Both the position numbers and the translations under genes were made by a program. The notes under the pieces are model-generated. The model was not told the origin of the DNA. It did not search any database and saw only the letters and a list, made by a program, of their open reading frames with translations. A stretch of DNA of 38,236 bases from an uncultured Clostridia bacterium (GTDB lineage: Bacteria > Bacillota > Clostridia > Lachnospirales > CAG-274), in contig CANQXR010000024.1 in NCBI GenBank assembly GCA_947627855.1, forward strand, positions 1 to 38,236. The letters are read 5' to 3'. This document shows, one piece after another, positions 9,001-15,760 of this stretch; the first letter of the stretch is position 1, and every line of letters starts with the position of its first letter.

Positions 9001-9246
9001 CAAGCCCGAAATATTCTTGACTGAAATATCCTCGTCTGAAATACCCTCGTCTGAAATATCCTCGTCTGAAATATCCTCGTCTGAAATATCCTCGTCTGAA
9101 ATATCCTCGTCTTCAGTATTCTCATATTCAACATTCTCATCGTCTGTTACAGGCAGGACGTTGTCCTCCCCAGCAAAGCTTATATTGATACTTGCAAGTG
9201 CCAATATTAAAGATAATATTATACCTGTAATTCTTTTCATTTTCAT
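6076..9246 (-). CDS. BspA-like leucine-rich-repeat surface protein
   Basis: This 1056-residue exported protein has a signal peptide (about residues 1-25). A run of acidic five-residue repeats (DISDE and variants, about 42-112) comes next. Then come about 27 LRR_5/BspA units of ~23 residues (about 145-840) of the pattern GxxAFxxCxxLTxITIPxxVTSI, followed by a Thr/Ser/Glu-rich linker and a GGSSGGGHSSG hinge. The last ~115 residues are a copper-amine-oxidase-N-like module. One repeat is interrupted near the middle by a longer insert. Such proteins bind host or bacterial surface partners. An open frame extends 30 codons further upstream, but the ATG at 9246 follows AAGGGGG by seven bases and starts the signal peptide, so it is chosen. 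The C-terminal module matches those of the two proteases at 15761 and 19713. No catalytic site was seen. Confidence 0.9.
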   Translation of the reverse strand: MKMKRITGIILSLILALASINISFAGEDNVLPVTDDENVEYENTEDEDISDEDISDEDISDEDISDEGISDEDISVKNISGLDIPGMDIPIEDIPGEDTSGEETSGEDTPEEETEDTIIPYEDENIIGGCIYFDKSTGTITGADKSVTSAVIPSKIGEVDVAAIGKGAFESGNIAEITIPESVVSIGEEAFSKCSSLTEINIPSGVVSIGDDAFAYCEKLTDITIPENVAHIGNGAFAGCGFKTAGPIGGGYDYEFGWKNEIPDNAFYGCRSLTSIDIPNSVTNIGNSVFESCSGLAELTMPENVSNIGSSAFRYCSSLTEITIPESVTSIGDGAFDSCRGLTEITIPSGITSVGGHTFQNCSGLVRVDIPEGVTSIGDYAFANCGKLTDITIPKNVTYIGDSAFRSCSLLSGITIPENVSTIAGSAFRSCTGLTEIVIPDSTAEIGSYAFYGCTNLKRAVIPNGIDSIKTNTFSKCTNLTEITIPDSVVTIEDSAFSDCKNLTSINIPQNVTSVGNSVFDGCVSLTGINVDENNAVYSSENGVMYDKAKTEIICVPVAAEYVEIHDGVKTISKYAFRKCDRLKGVVIPQSVTEIGDYAFSGCKSLENIAIPDSVISIGSCAFADCSGLTEIVIPDNVSSLGTAAFNNCSKLTRIAIPDGVTTIENSLFDGCSGLTDITVPNTVTSISDYAFKRCAALKNITIPEAVESMGVGVFQDCAGLESVIIPTGVTTVERVAFEGCASLKDITMDGVTSIGSMAFRECTGLTKITIPEGVTSIAYSAFYKCTGLTEVTIPDSVTEIGGYAFTGCDSENIVFYVVKGSYADTWADENGFKVTYYNPEEDTETSTEAQTDTESTTETQSSTEAAPNRVSGGSSGGGHSSGKAVIGSGDKSKATSEKSTESAAEKTAEASSDKKAVSKEIRIYIGKNVIKVGDREYVTDAAPYIQAESSSTLVPLRFAALAIGGGSLEDADTSPDISWNPDTKTAVITVNGNTLSFTAQSSLMYKNGTPITMENGVRAEIKNGRMYIPFRALGNALGVTVDWDPNTKSAVYKVD
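8911..9120 (-). repeat. 15-bp tandem repeat array (pentapeptide repeats)
   Basis: Fourteen consecutive 15-bp units run through the coding sequence of the BspA-like protein. The five units at 9031-9105 are nearly identical (CTCGTCTGAAATATC on the plus strand, one base change in one unit). Units to the left and right become increasingly diverged. Because the unit length is a multiple of three, loss or gain keeps the frame. The repeat also holds the antisense and alternate frames open, so short open frames here are not real genes. Confidence 0.9.
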
Positions 9247-9350
9247 ATAGCTGCCCCCTTGAAAAATATTTTTTGCTGTGCTGAGTTTTTTGCCTGACAC
9301 CGAAAAAACATATTCCGGCGGCAAATAACAATGCAAACTGCCTTAATAGA

Positions 9351-9379
9351 ATTGTACTATTTTTTAAATCCCTTGTCAA
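9351..9379 (-). promoter_or_regulatory. Promoter of the BspA-like gene
   Basis: On the minus strand TTGACA (9379-9374) and TACAAT (9356-9351) are 17 bp apart, about 105 bp before the ATG at 9246. It is divergent from the G-tract promoter at 9415. Confidence 0.7.
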
Positions 9380-9414
9380 TAAAATTAAATTTTCCTTAAA
9401 ATAAAGATTCTAAT

Positions 9415-9442
9415 TTGACATGGGGGGGGGAATTTGTATAAA
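9415..9442 (+). promoter_or_regulatory. Promoter with a nine-G tract in its spacer (phase-variation candidate)
   Basis: A perfect -35 TTGACA (9415-9420) is followed by T and nine G (9422-9430), then AATTTG and TATAAA (9437-9442). With nine G the spacer is 16 bp; ten G would give 17 bp. A homopolymer this long is exceptional in this AT-rich intergenic region. Slippage would change promoter strength, as is known for the poly-G spacer of the Neisseria porA promoter. It points at the SLH protein gene starting at 9733. Confidence 0.6.
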
Positions 9443-9518
9443 ATGAAAATATAGGTGTATTAAAATTGGTTTTTTATTGCATATTTATTCATGATGAGTA
9501 TATGGGGTGCGTAAAAAT

Positions 9519-9581
9519 CGTGTTTGAGTACGCAAAAGTCAAGTTTGGTACATTGAAAATAATTTGAATTTATAATAAAAT
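9519..9581 (+). promoter_or_regulatory. 21-bp direct repeats next to a second candidate promoter
   Basis: Two related segments 21 bp apart contain CGTGTTTGA (9519-9527) and CAAGTTTGG (9540-9548). A 21-bp period with a GTTTG core resembles paired LytTR-type response-regulator sites. Just downstream lie TTGAAA (9553-9558) and TAAAAT (9576-9581) at 17-bp spacing, a possible second promoter for the SLH gene. Both calls are weak and rest on short matches. Confidence 0.25.
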
Positions 9582-9644
9582 GAATTATGTATATATTATG
9601 TACATATATAAAAAGGAGGAGTAAAGACAGAAAACAGATAATTC

Positions 9645-9668
9645 TCGCTTTTGCCGGCAAAACAGCGA
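9645..9668 (+). promoter_or_regulatory. Hairpin in the leader of the SLH gene
   Basis: TCGCTTTTGCC (9645-9655) pairs with GGCAAAACAGCGA (9656-9668), with two unpaired bases, forming a tight stem about 65 nt before the start codon. No T-run follows, so it is not a terminator. It could stabilise the long leader or act in post-transcriptional control. Confidence 0.4.
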
Positions 9669-9732
9669 AGGCGGTATATTGGTATTTTGTGGAGTTTGGG
9701 GGAAATTTTAATTTTTTATGGAGGAATGACAT

Positions 9733-12700
9733 ATGAAAAGGATTTTAAGCCTCGTTTTGAATCTGACAATGTTGGCGACCCTTTTGCCTGTATCTGCGGT
9801 TAATGTACAGGCGGCCGGGGGACTTAGACCCCCTGTAATGCCGAAACGGGTCGAAATCGATATAGGCGATTATGTGGAGATGGGCGAATATTATGGCAAA
9901 CCCATAAAATGGCGTTGTGTTGATATAGACGCCAAAAACGGACCGCTTATGCTTTCGGATAAGACGCTCTGCATTAAACCTTTTGATGCTTCGGGCGAAG
10001 TTACAGAAGTTGCAGCCGGTAATAACTCTCACAGCAGAGACCTCAAAAGAAAGGAAGACGGCTCCAACTATTGGGCAGACAGCAATTTGCGCTCATGGTT
10101 AAATTCTGACGCACCTGCCGGAGATGTGGAGTGGCTGTGCGGAAATCCTCCCGATGATGATCATGTAACGGGTGGAAGTAACAATTATGAAAAAGAAGCA
10201 GGATTTCTGACAAACTTTACTCAAGATGAGCTGAAAGCTGTAAAAGAGGTGGAACAAGAATGTATATTGTTTTATACCGATGCAGAAAAAAATACAAATC
10301 CCCAAGGAACTGAAAAATACACATTTAAAGATGAAACAAGCAGATCGACGATAGAAGATTTATTAACCAATTATAATGAAAATGTCTATACCGAAAATGT
10401 AAAGGACAGAATGTTTGTGCTTGATGTAAAGCAATTATACCAAGTATATAAGAATAGTAATAAACTGGACGATTACAGCGGAAATGTAAGTTGGGCGGGT
10501 AAGAAGATTCCATATTATAACGGACTTACCACACCTGAATGTATCAATAATGCCGAATATGTAGATTATGGTTGGGCTACGGATGCGGGAGCTTATTTTT
10601 GGCTTCGCACTCCTTCGTGCGTTCTTTTTAAAGGATCTAACCCCGAATATGGCTACGGCACATCCGAAATCGTTGTATATCAAGGCGGCTCTATAGGCGG
10701 ACATGCAGTAGATGCCCGTAATATAGGTGTGCGTCCTGCCTTTTATATGGACGTGGATAAAATAAACCTCAAAGTAGGCTCGGGAACGGAAACAGACCCC
10801 TATTCCACAAGGCGTATACCCTTTAGCGGAGAGGAAAATAATATTGAGCTTAGCGCAGCCTACGGACAGGGCATAACAGCAGATTTGTCGGAATATATGT
10901 CATATAAAGACGACAGCAAAACAACAGCAGGCGCGTTTACATATACCATAGAAAGCGATGACGACAAAACAGGCGCGTCTATATTGGGTGATGTGCTGAC
11001 TATTCCGCAAGAGCTTAAAGCAGGTGAATATACGCTTACAGTTAAGGCAACGGAGAAAAAGCCCCTTTATTCCACTGTAAGTTTAACCAATTATGACACA
11101 AAGCCCGTAACTCTGACCATATCGGTTAAAATTGAAAAAGCCGACTCAACCACAACAATTAGCGGCAGAGATGTGACATACGGAGATACTCTTGCTCTCA
11201 GCGCAGAAATATCCAAAACTCCATTAAACAGTATTGCTCTTACGGCAGATGAGAATAAGGTTAATTTCTATCTGGGTAATGAGCTGTTAGGTTCAGCTGA
11301 TGTAAGCTATTCAGATGAAAATAAAGACAGCGGAACGGCGACCCTTGAAATAACGGCAGGCAAGACATTTGAAATAGGCTCAAACATTGTCACAGCACAG
11401 TATGGCGGCAGTGTAAATCTGAACGAGAGCGGAAGTAATTCCATTACCGTAAATATGGCTAAAAAGCCCCTTACATATACCACATCGGCAGAGGATAAGG
11501 TATACAACGGAAGTGCCGAAGTTGATGTTGTTCTTACACCTACAAACATAGGTAAAGACAATGTAACTCTTACGGCAAAGGGAGAGGTATCATCTGCCAA
11601 TGCAGACAGCTATGATATCGTAAAGCTTACCGATATCACAATAAGCGGCGAGGACGGCAAATATTACAGCATAGAATCAGAAAGCCCCGAAGCAGAGCTT
11701 TCAGACCCCGTTGTGATTTCAAAGGCACAGCCGACTGTAACCTCTGCACCTGCTGCAAAAAGCCTTACATATACAGGAAATTCACAGGAGCTTGTAACAT
11801 CGGGTGAAGTCACAGGCGGTAAGCTTCAGTACAGTCTTGACAATATAACCTATTCGGAGGATATCCCCACAGGAACAAAAGCAGGAGAGTATACGGTATG
11901 GTATAAGACAGTGGGTGACGAAAACCATAACGATACTGAACCGCAGTCAATTGCCGTAACGATTGTAAAATCAGGCTCAACCACAGTGATTACCGGCGGT
12001 GATGTGACATACGGAGATACTCTTAATCTCAGCGCAAAAATATCCAAAACCCCATTAAACAGTATTGCTCTTACGGCAGCGGAGGACAAGGTTTCTTTCT
12101 ATCTGGGCAACGAGCTGTTAGGTTCGGCTGATGTAATCTATACAGATGAAAATAAAGACAGCGGAACAGCAGCCCTTGAAATACCGGCAGATAAGAAATT
12201 TGAAATAGGTCCAAACACTGTCACAGCACAGTATGGCGGCAGTATAAATCTGAACGAAAGCGGAAGTAATTCCATTAATGTAAATATGGCTCCCAGGCTC
12301 CTTACATACACAACATCGGCAGAGGATAAGGTCTATGACGGAAACGCTGAAGTAAGTGTTGTTCTTACACCTACAAATACAGGCGAAGATAACGTAGCCC
12401 TTACGGCAAAGGGAGAAGTATCATCTGCCAATGCAGACAGCTATGATACCGTAAACCTTACCGAAATCACAATAAGCGGCGATGACAGCAAATATTACAG
12501 CGTAGAATCGGAAAGCCCCGAAACGCAGCTTTCAGACCCCGTTGAGATTTCAAAGGCACAGCCGACTGTAACCTCTGCACCTGCTGCAAAAAGCCTTACA
12601 TATACAGGAAATTCACAGGAGCTTGTAACGTCGGGTGAAGTCACAGGCGGTAAGCTTGAGTACAGTCTTGACAATACAGCTTATTCGGAGGATATCCCCA

Positions 12701-14787
12701 CAGGCTCGGAGGTTGGCATATATAATGTATGGTATAGGGTTATCGGTGATGAAAACCACACTGACATTCCGGCGGTATCTGTTATGTCTGAAATCGTCAA
12801 GGCTGAGTCTGTCGTTGTGGTTGACGGCAGCGAAGTGACCTACGGCGACAAACTTGTGCTCAATGCTGAGGTTTCAATGGCAGACACAAGCGAAATAAGC
12901 CTTGCTGCGGCAGATATAGTAGATTTTTATCTGAATGGTTCTCCTCTCGGCTCAGCAGAGGTCACTTATGATAACGAATCAGCCGACAGCGGTATGGCGA
13001 CCCTCGAAATTACCGCAGACAAGAGCTTTGAGGTCGGCTCCAATACAATAACCGCAGAATACGGAGGAAGTATAAGCCTTAACGGCAGCACAAGCGGTTC
13101 GGTTGAGCTGACAATGGATCCCAAGCCCCTTGTTTATACTGTTTCGGCACAGGATAAGGAGTATGACGGAACTGCAGATATCGATGTTGTTCTTACTCCC
13201 GTAAATGCCGATGGTGACGATGTGACGCTTACGGCAAAGGCAGCCCTGCCCTCTTCCGAGATAGGCAGCTATTCGGGAGTGTCCTTAAGCGAAATAACCA
13301 TTGGCGGCTCAGATGCAGAATATTACACCACTGATGAAAGTGCAGACAGCGCAGCCTTTGAAAATGCTGTTGAAATCAAAAAGGCTGAAGGCAGAGCAAG
13401 CGTATCTATGGGAAATTATAAGTGCGGCGAAACAGGCGTTGACCCTGTTTCATCATCTGATACAAACGAGGGCGCAGCTGAATATTTCTATAAGGAAAAG
13501 GACGCAGACGATAGCACCTATGTAAGCGTTAAGCCCTTAAAGGCAGGAAAATATACCGTAAAGGCAGTCTTTGCCGGAACAACCCACTACAATGAAGCAG
13601 TTGCGGAGGCTGATTTTGAAGTGACCCACGATTTTTCCGCAGACTATAAAACAGATGACCAAAATCATTGGCGTGAATGCGTATGCGGAGAAAAATCGGA
13701 AAATGCACCCCATAACATCGTAATTGATGAGGGAAAAGAGCCAACCTGTACAGAAAGCGGCATAACTGAGGGCAGCCACTGCGATGTCTGCGGCTATGTG
13801 ACTAAAGCGCAGACAGAGTTAGCTCCTCTCGGACACAGCTTCGGCAGTTGGACAATAACCTCAGAGCCTACACAAGGTCTGGCAGGTACGGCAGAACGTG
13901 TATGCAGTAACAACAGCGAGCATAAGGAAACAAAGGAAGTTCCCCCATTAAGCGACAGTTCATGGACAAAAGGAGAGTACAAAGCGCCTACCGAAACAGA
14001 GGACGGCTATCAGAAATTTACCTCCGAGGAATTCGGCGAATTTACACAAACTCTTCCAAAGCTTGAAAAAGCCGAAACTCCCAAATCCTCAAGTACATCT
14101 TCAGGCGGAGGCAGCTATAATATAGGAGCAGCAAAAAATACGCCGCAGACATCGACCGATGTTCAGCCTGAAGGTGAAAATGCACCGCAGACATCGCATG
14201 AAGGTGAAAATGCACCGCAAAAGGCAGAGTCGGATAAGCTCCCCTTTACAGACGTAGACAGTGATAATTGGTTTTACGGTTCTGTTATGAATATGTATGA
14301 AAAGGGCATTATGTCAGGCATGTCCCAAAGAGAATTTGCCCCCAACAGTAATATTACAAGAGGAATGTTTGTCACCGCTCTTTATCAGCTTGACGGAAAA
14401 CCCGAAACAAACGGCGTATACAGCTTTGACGATGTATCTGACAATGCATATTATGCAGATGCCGTGGCTTGGGCAAGCTCAAACGGAATTGTCATGGGAT
14501 ATTCTGATAATGAGTTTGCTCCTGACGAACCCATAAGCCGTGAACAGGCAGCAGCAATAATCTTCAGATATGCAGGCTATAAAGGCACCGTCCCCGAAGG
14601 ACAGTGGGCATCGCGTATTGATTACACAGACCTTTCCGAAATCTCCCCATGGGCATCGGAAAGCATAATGTTCTGCACAACAGAAAACATAATGGTCGGA
14701 CGCAGCAACAACACCTTCGACCCGAAAGCAAACATCACCAGAGCCGAATGCGCATCAGTGCTCGAAAGATACATAAATAAAGCATAA
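9733..14787 (+). CDS. Giant SLH-anchored surface protein with DUF6273-like and YDG/Ig-like repeats
   Basis: This 1684-residue secreted protein begins with a signal peptide (about 1-28). It continues with a DUF6273-like domain (about 40-345; motifs GKPIKWRCV, SNLRSWLN, WLRTPS). A bacterial Ig-like and YDG/MBG-type domain series follows (about 469-1220) in 277-residue units, two full and one partial. Next is a Cys-containing segment with CVCG and CDVCG (about 1310-1360), a GENAPQTS linker repeat, and three SLH domains (about 1500-1684; each with an F/YxDV or YTDL start and an ITRxxF/ISRxQA core). SLH domains bind pyruvylated wall polymer, so the protein should sit non-covalently on the cell wall. 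ATG 9733 has GGAGGA seven bases upstream. It has a ~280-nt leader and an unusual G-tract promoter. No catalytic residues were recognised; adhesion or display is inferred. Confidence 0.9.
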   Translation: MKRILSLVLNLTMLATLLPVSAVNVQAAGGLRPPVMPKRVEIDIGDYVEMGEYYGKPIKWRCVDIDAKNGPLMLSDKTLCIKPFDASGEVTEVAAGNNSHSRDLKRKEDGSNYWADSNLRSWLNSDAPAGDVEWLCGNPPDDDHVTGGSNNYEKEAGFLTNFTQDELKAVKEVEQECILFYTDAEKNTNPQGTEKYTFKDETSRSTIEDLLTNYNENVYTENVKDRMFVLDVKQLYQVYKNSNKLDDYSGNVSWAGKKIPYYNGLTTPECINNAEYVDYGWATDAGAYFWLRTPSCVLFKGSNPEYGYGTSEIVVYQGGSIGGHAVDARNIGVRPAFYMDVDKINLKVGSGTETDPYSTRRIPFSGEENNIELSAAYGQGITADLSEYMSYKDDSKTTAGAFTYTIESDDDKTGASILGDVLTIPQELKAGEYTLTVKATEKKPLYSTVSLTNYDTKPVTLTISVKIEKADSTTTISGRDVTYGDTLALSAEISKTPLNSIALTADENKVNFYLGNELLGSADVSYSDENKDSGTATLEITAGKTFEIGSNIVTAQYGGSVNLNESGSNSITVNMAKKPLTYTTSAEDKVYNGSAEVDVVLTPTNIGKDNVTLTAKGEVSSANADSYDIVKLTDITISGEDGKYYSIESESPEAELSDPVVISKAQPTVTSAPAAKSLTYTGNSQELVTSGEVTGGKLQYSLDNITYSEDIPTGTKAGEYTVWYKTVGDENHNDTEPQSIAVTIVKSGSTTVITGGDVTYGDTLNLSAKISKTPLNSIALTAAEDKVSFYLGNELLGSADVIYTDENKDSGTAALEIPADKKFEIGPNTVTAQYGGSINLNESGSNSINVNMAPRLLTYTTSAEDKVYDGNAEVSVVLTPTNTGEDNVALTAKGEVSSANADSYDTVNLTEITISGDDSKYYSVESESPETQLSDPVEISKAQPTVTSAPAAKSLTYTGNSQELVTSGEVTGGKLEYSLDNTAYSEDIPTGSEVGIYNVWYRVIGDENHTDIPAVSVMSEIVKAESVVVVDGSEVTYGDKLVLNAEVSMADTSEISLAAADIVDFYLNGSPLGSAEVTYDNESADSGMATLEITADKSFEVGSNTITAEYGGSISLNGSTSGSVELTMDPKPLVYTVSAQDKEYDGTADIDVVLTPVNADGDDVTLTAKAALPSSEIGSYSGVSLSEITIGGSDAEYYTTDESADSAAFENAVEIKKAEGRASVSMGNYKCGETGVDPVSSSDTNEGAAEYFYKEKDADDSTYVSVKPLKAGKYTVKAVFAGTTHYNEAVAEADFEVTHDFSADYKTDDQNHWRECVCGEKSENAPHNIVIDEGKEPTCTESGITEGSHCDVCGYVTKAQTELAPLGHSFGSWTITSEPTQGLAGTAERVCSNNSEHKETKEVPPLSDSSWTKGEYKAPTETEDGYQKFTSEEFGEFTQTLPKLEKAETPKSSSTSSGGGSYNIGAAKNTPQTSTDVQPEGENAPQTSHEGENAPQKAESDKLPFTDVDSDNWFYGSVMNMYEKGIMSGMSQREFAPNSNITRGMFVTALYQLDGKPETNGVYSFDDVSDNAYYADAVAWASSNGIVMGYSDNEFAPDEPISREQAAAIIFRYAGYKGTVPEGQWASRIDYTDLSEISPWASESIMFCTTENIMVGRSNNTFDPKANITRAECASVLERYINKA
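11134..13390 (+). repeat. 831-bp intragenic tandem repeats
   Basis: The same position in successive units (GATGTGACATACGGAGATAC at 11170 and 12001, and its variant at 12832) recurs at exactly 831 bp, so units are in phase at 277 codons. Units one and two are very alike, with long identical stretches. The third is clearly diverged and lacks the last third. This implies a recent duplication on top of an older one and allows length change by recombination. Confidence 0.9.
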
Positions 14788-14789
14788 CA

Positions 14790-14828
14790 AAAAAGGCAGC
14801 CGCAAAACCCCTGCGGCTGCCCCTTTTT
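14790..14828 (+). terminator. Terminator of the SLH protein gene
   Basis: A nine-base-pair stem (GGCAGCCGC / GCGGCTGCC) with a nine-base loop is followed by CC and TTTTT, and preceded by an A-run. It begins three bases after the stop codon. Confidence 0.93.
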
Positions 14829-14897
14829 GTCAATATAGAATTGTTCTCTTAAATCCCTGCCATCGTTTCGCCCAAAAAAGATATTTCAGACAATGCA

Positions 14898-15131
14898 ATG
14901 AATATTGAAGAATTAAAAGAAGGAATCAAAAAAATAAGTGTGCCATGGAGAACCGGATATGGAAATATCCGGCGAAATTTCCTGAACTTCCTGATAGCAT
15001 ACCGGACAGTGATACATTCAGACGATTTTTTGAGAAACCAAACCCATCTGAGCTGTCGGCACACCTGATTAACCGTGTATCATCAGAACGCACAAACCGT
15101 GGAACTGTGGCAATAGATGTAAAAACAATCT
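14898..15131 (+). pseudogene. ISAs1-family transposase relic (copy 1)
   Basis: The start codon at 14898 opens MNIEELKEGIKKIS..RTGYGNIR, the N-terminus of ISAs1-family (H-repeat) transposases. An internal deletion then jumps, with a frame change, to KFPELPDSIPDSDTFRRFFE and NPSELSAHLINRVSSERTNRGTVAIDVKTI, just before a stop. The segment between GYGNIR and KFPEL, about 40 residues in intact members, is gone, and everything after the first catalytic Asp region is missing. It is therefore a dead fragment. A second relic lies at 37875 in the same orientation but with different deletion ends. No terminal inverted repeats were identified. Confidence 0.8.
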
Positions 15132-15302
15132 AATACTGTTTCCGTGGTAAACTGCATTTCAAATATCCTTTCCCTTCTCTGGTATGCCTTATCTGCATAG
15201 TCATAATCTTTTATACCTTTCATATCATAATTATACATAAACAACAAACGTATAATACCCATTATTTGAAAAAGGAAGTATATAATCAATTTTCCCTTTT
15301 AT

Positions 15303-15340
15303 AAAAAAAGGAGTGTAGGCTTCGTTAAAGCCCACACTCC
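15303..15340 (-). terminator. Terminator of the small RNA
   Basis: On the minus strand a stem of GGAGTGT plus GGCTT pairs with AAGCC plus ACACTCC (15340-15310, one internal mismatch), followed by seven U (15309-15303). Confidence 0.85.
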
Positions 15341-15375
15341 AATCGCAAAAAAACGTAGCAAGCTTATAAGCTTGC
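15303..15375 (-). ncRNA. Candidate small RNA (~73 nt) with 5' hairpin and terminator
   Basis: On the minus strand a perfect promoter (15382-15410) would start transcription at or next to 15375. The RNA would open with the 18-base palindrome GCAAGCTTATAAGCTTGC (15375-15358; seven-base stem, four-base loop). A 17-nt U-rich linker containing seven U follows (15357-15341), and then a terminator hairpin. No open frame fits in it. The layout, with a hairpin at +1, a U-rich single strand and a terminator, is that of a compact regulatory RNA. I do not recognise the family. Confidence 0.6.
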
Positions 15376-15381
15376 ATAATT

Positions 15382-15410
15382 ATTATACTATTATTTTGTT
15401 GACTTGTCAA
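15382..15410 (-). promoter_or_regulatory. Consensus promoter of the small RNA with overlapping inverted repeat
   Basis: On the minus strand TTGACA (15410-15405) and TATAAT (15387-15382) match the vegetative consensus perfectly at 17-bp spacing. The -35 box is part of an inverted repeat TTGAC-TT-GTCAA (15399-15410) that could be an operator. Confidence 0.75.
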
Positions 15411-15688
15411 TATATTAATTTACTACAAAAAGGCGTGTAAAAGAAAAAAATATTAATATGCATAATAAATGTAATTTGAGTATTCAGTCTGTTTATACTC
15501 TCAAAACGGATATATTGCAAAAAATATATTTGCTGTAAACAAATTTTATCGTTTTTCCGAACCCTCCCCTTTTTTTAAACGATGTTATACAGACGATTCC
15601 GCCGGTTTCGGCTTTCTTATTTTGTTTTATACGAAAAGGGAGAGAATAATGTAATTTCCTGATGGATACGTGAGGAATTCGGCAAAAC
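15411..15688. other. Intergenic stretch without a gene
   Basis: It holds AT-rich sequence and an imperfect inverted repeat around 15476-15504 (TTGAGTAT / ATACTCTCAA). A minus-strand frame at 15493-15720 runs into the terminator of the protease gene, lacks a ribosome binding site and is judged spurious. I see no further structure. Confidence 0.5.
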
Positions 15689-15729
15689 AAAAACCTTTTG
15701 CAGAAGAAAGGCTTTTGCAAAAGGTTTTT
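15689..15729 (-). terminator. Terminator of protease copy 1
   Basis: AAAACCTTTTGCA (15690-15702) pairs with TGCAAAAGGTTTT (15716-15728) around a short loop, with A-rich flank giving a U-tract for minus-strand transcripts, 32 bp after the stop of the gene at 15761. Only the right arm of this stem is present at the matching place behind copy 2 (19667-19680). Confidence 0.8.
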
Positions 15730-15760
15730 AAGGCTATGTGAAATTATCAGTTTGTAGGGC

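Noticed and set aside
6209..9024. Many plus-strand frames opposite the BspA-like gene
   Set aside because: They repeat with the period of the leucine-rich repeats on the other strand and have no ribosome binding sites; shadows.
8868..9140. Minus-strand frame with repeated RIFQT pentapeptides
   Set aside because: It is the 15-bp repeat array of the BspA-like gene read in another frame on the same strand; repeats of length divisible by three keep several frames open.
15358..15375. Perfect 18-bp palindrome considered as a repressor operator
   Set aside because: Its position at the predicted +1 of a promoter followed by a terminator fits a transcribed RNA hairpin better; an operator role is not excluded.
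15493..15720. Minus-strand 75-codon frame
   Set aside because: It starts within the terminator of protease copy 1 and lacks a ribosome binding site.
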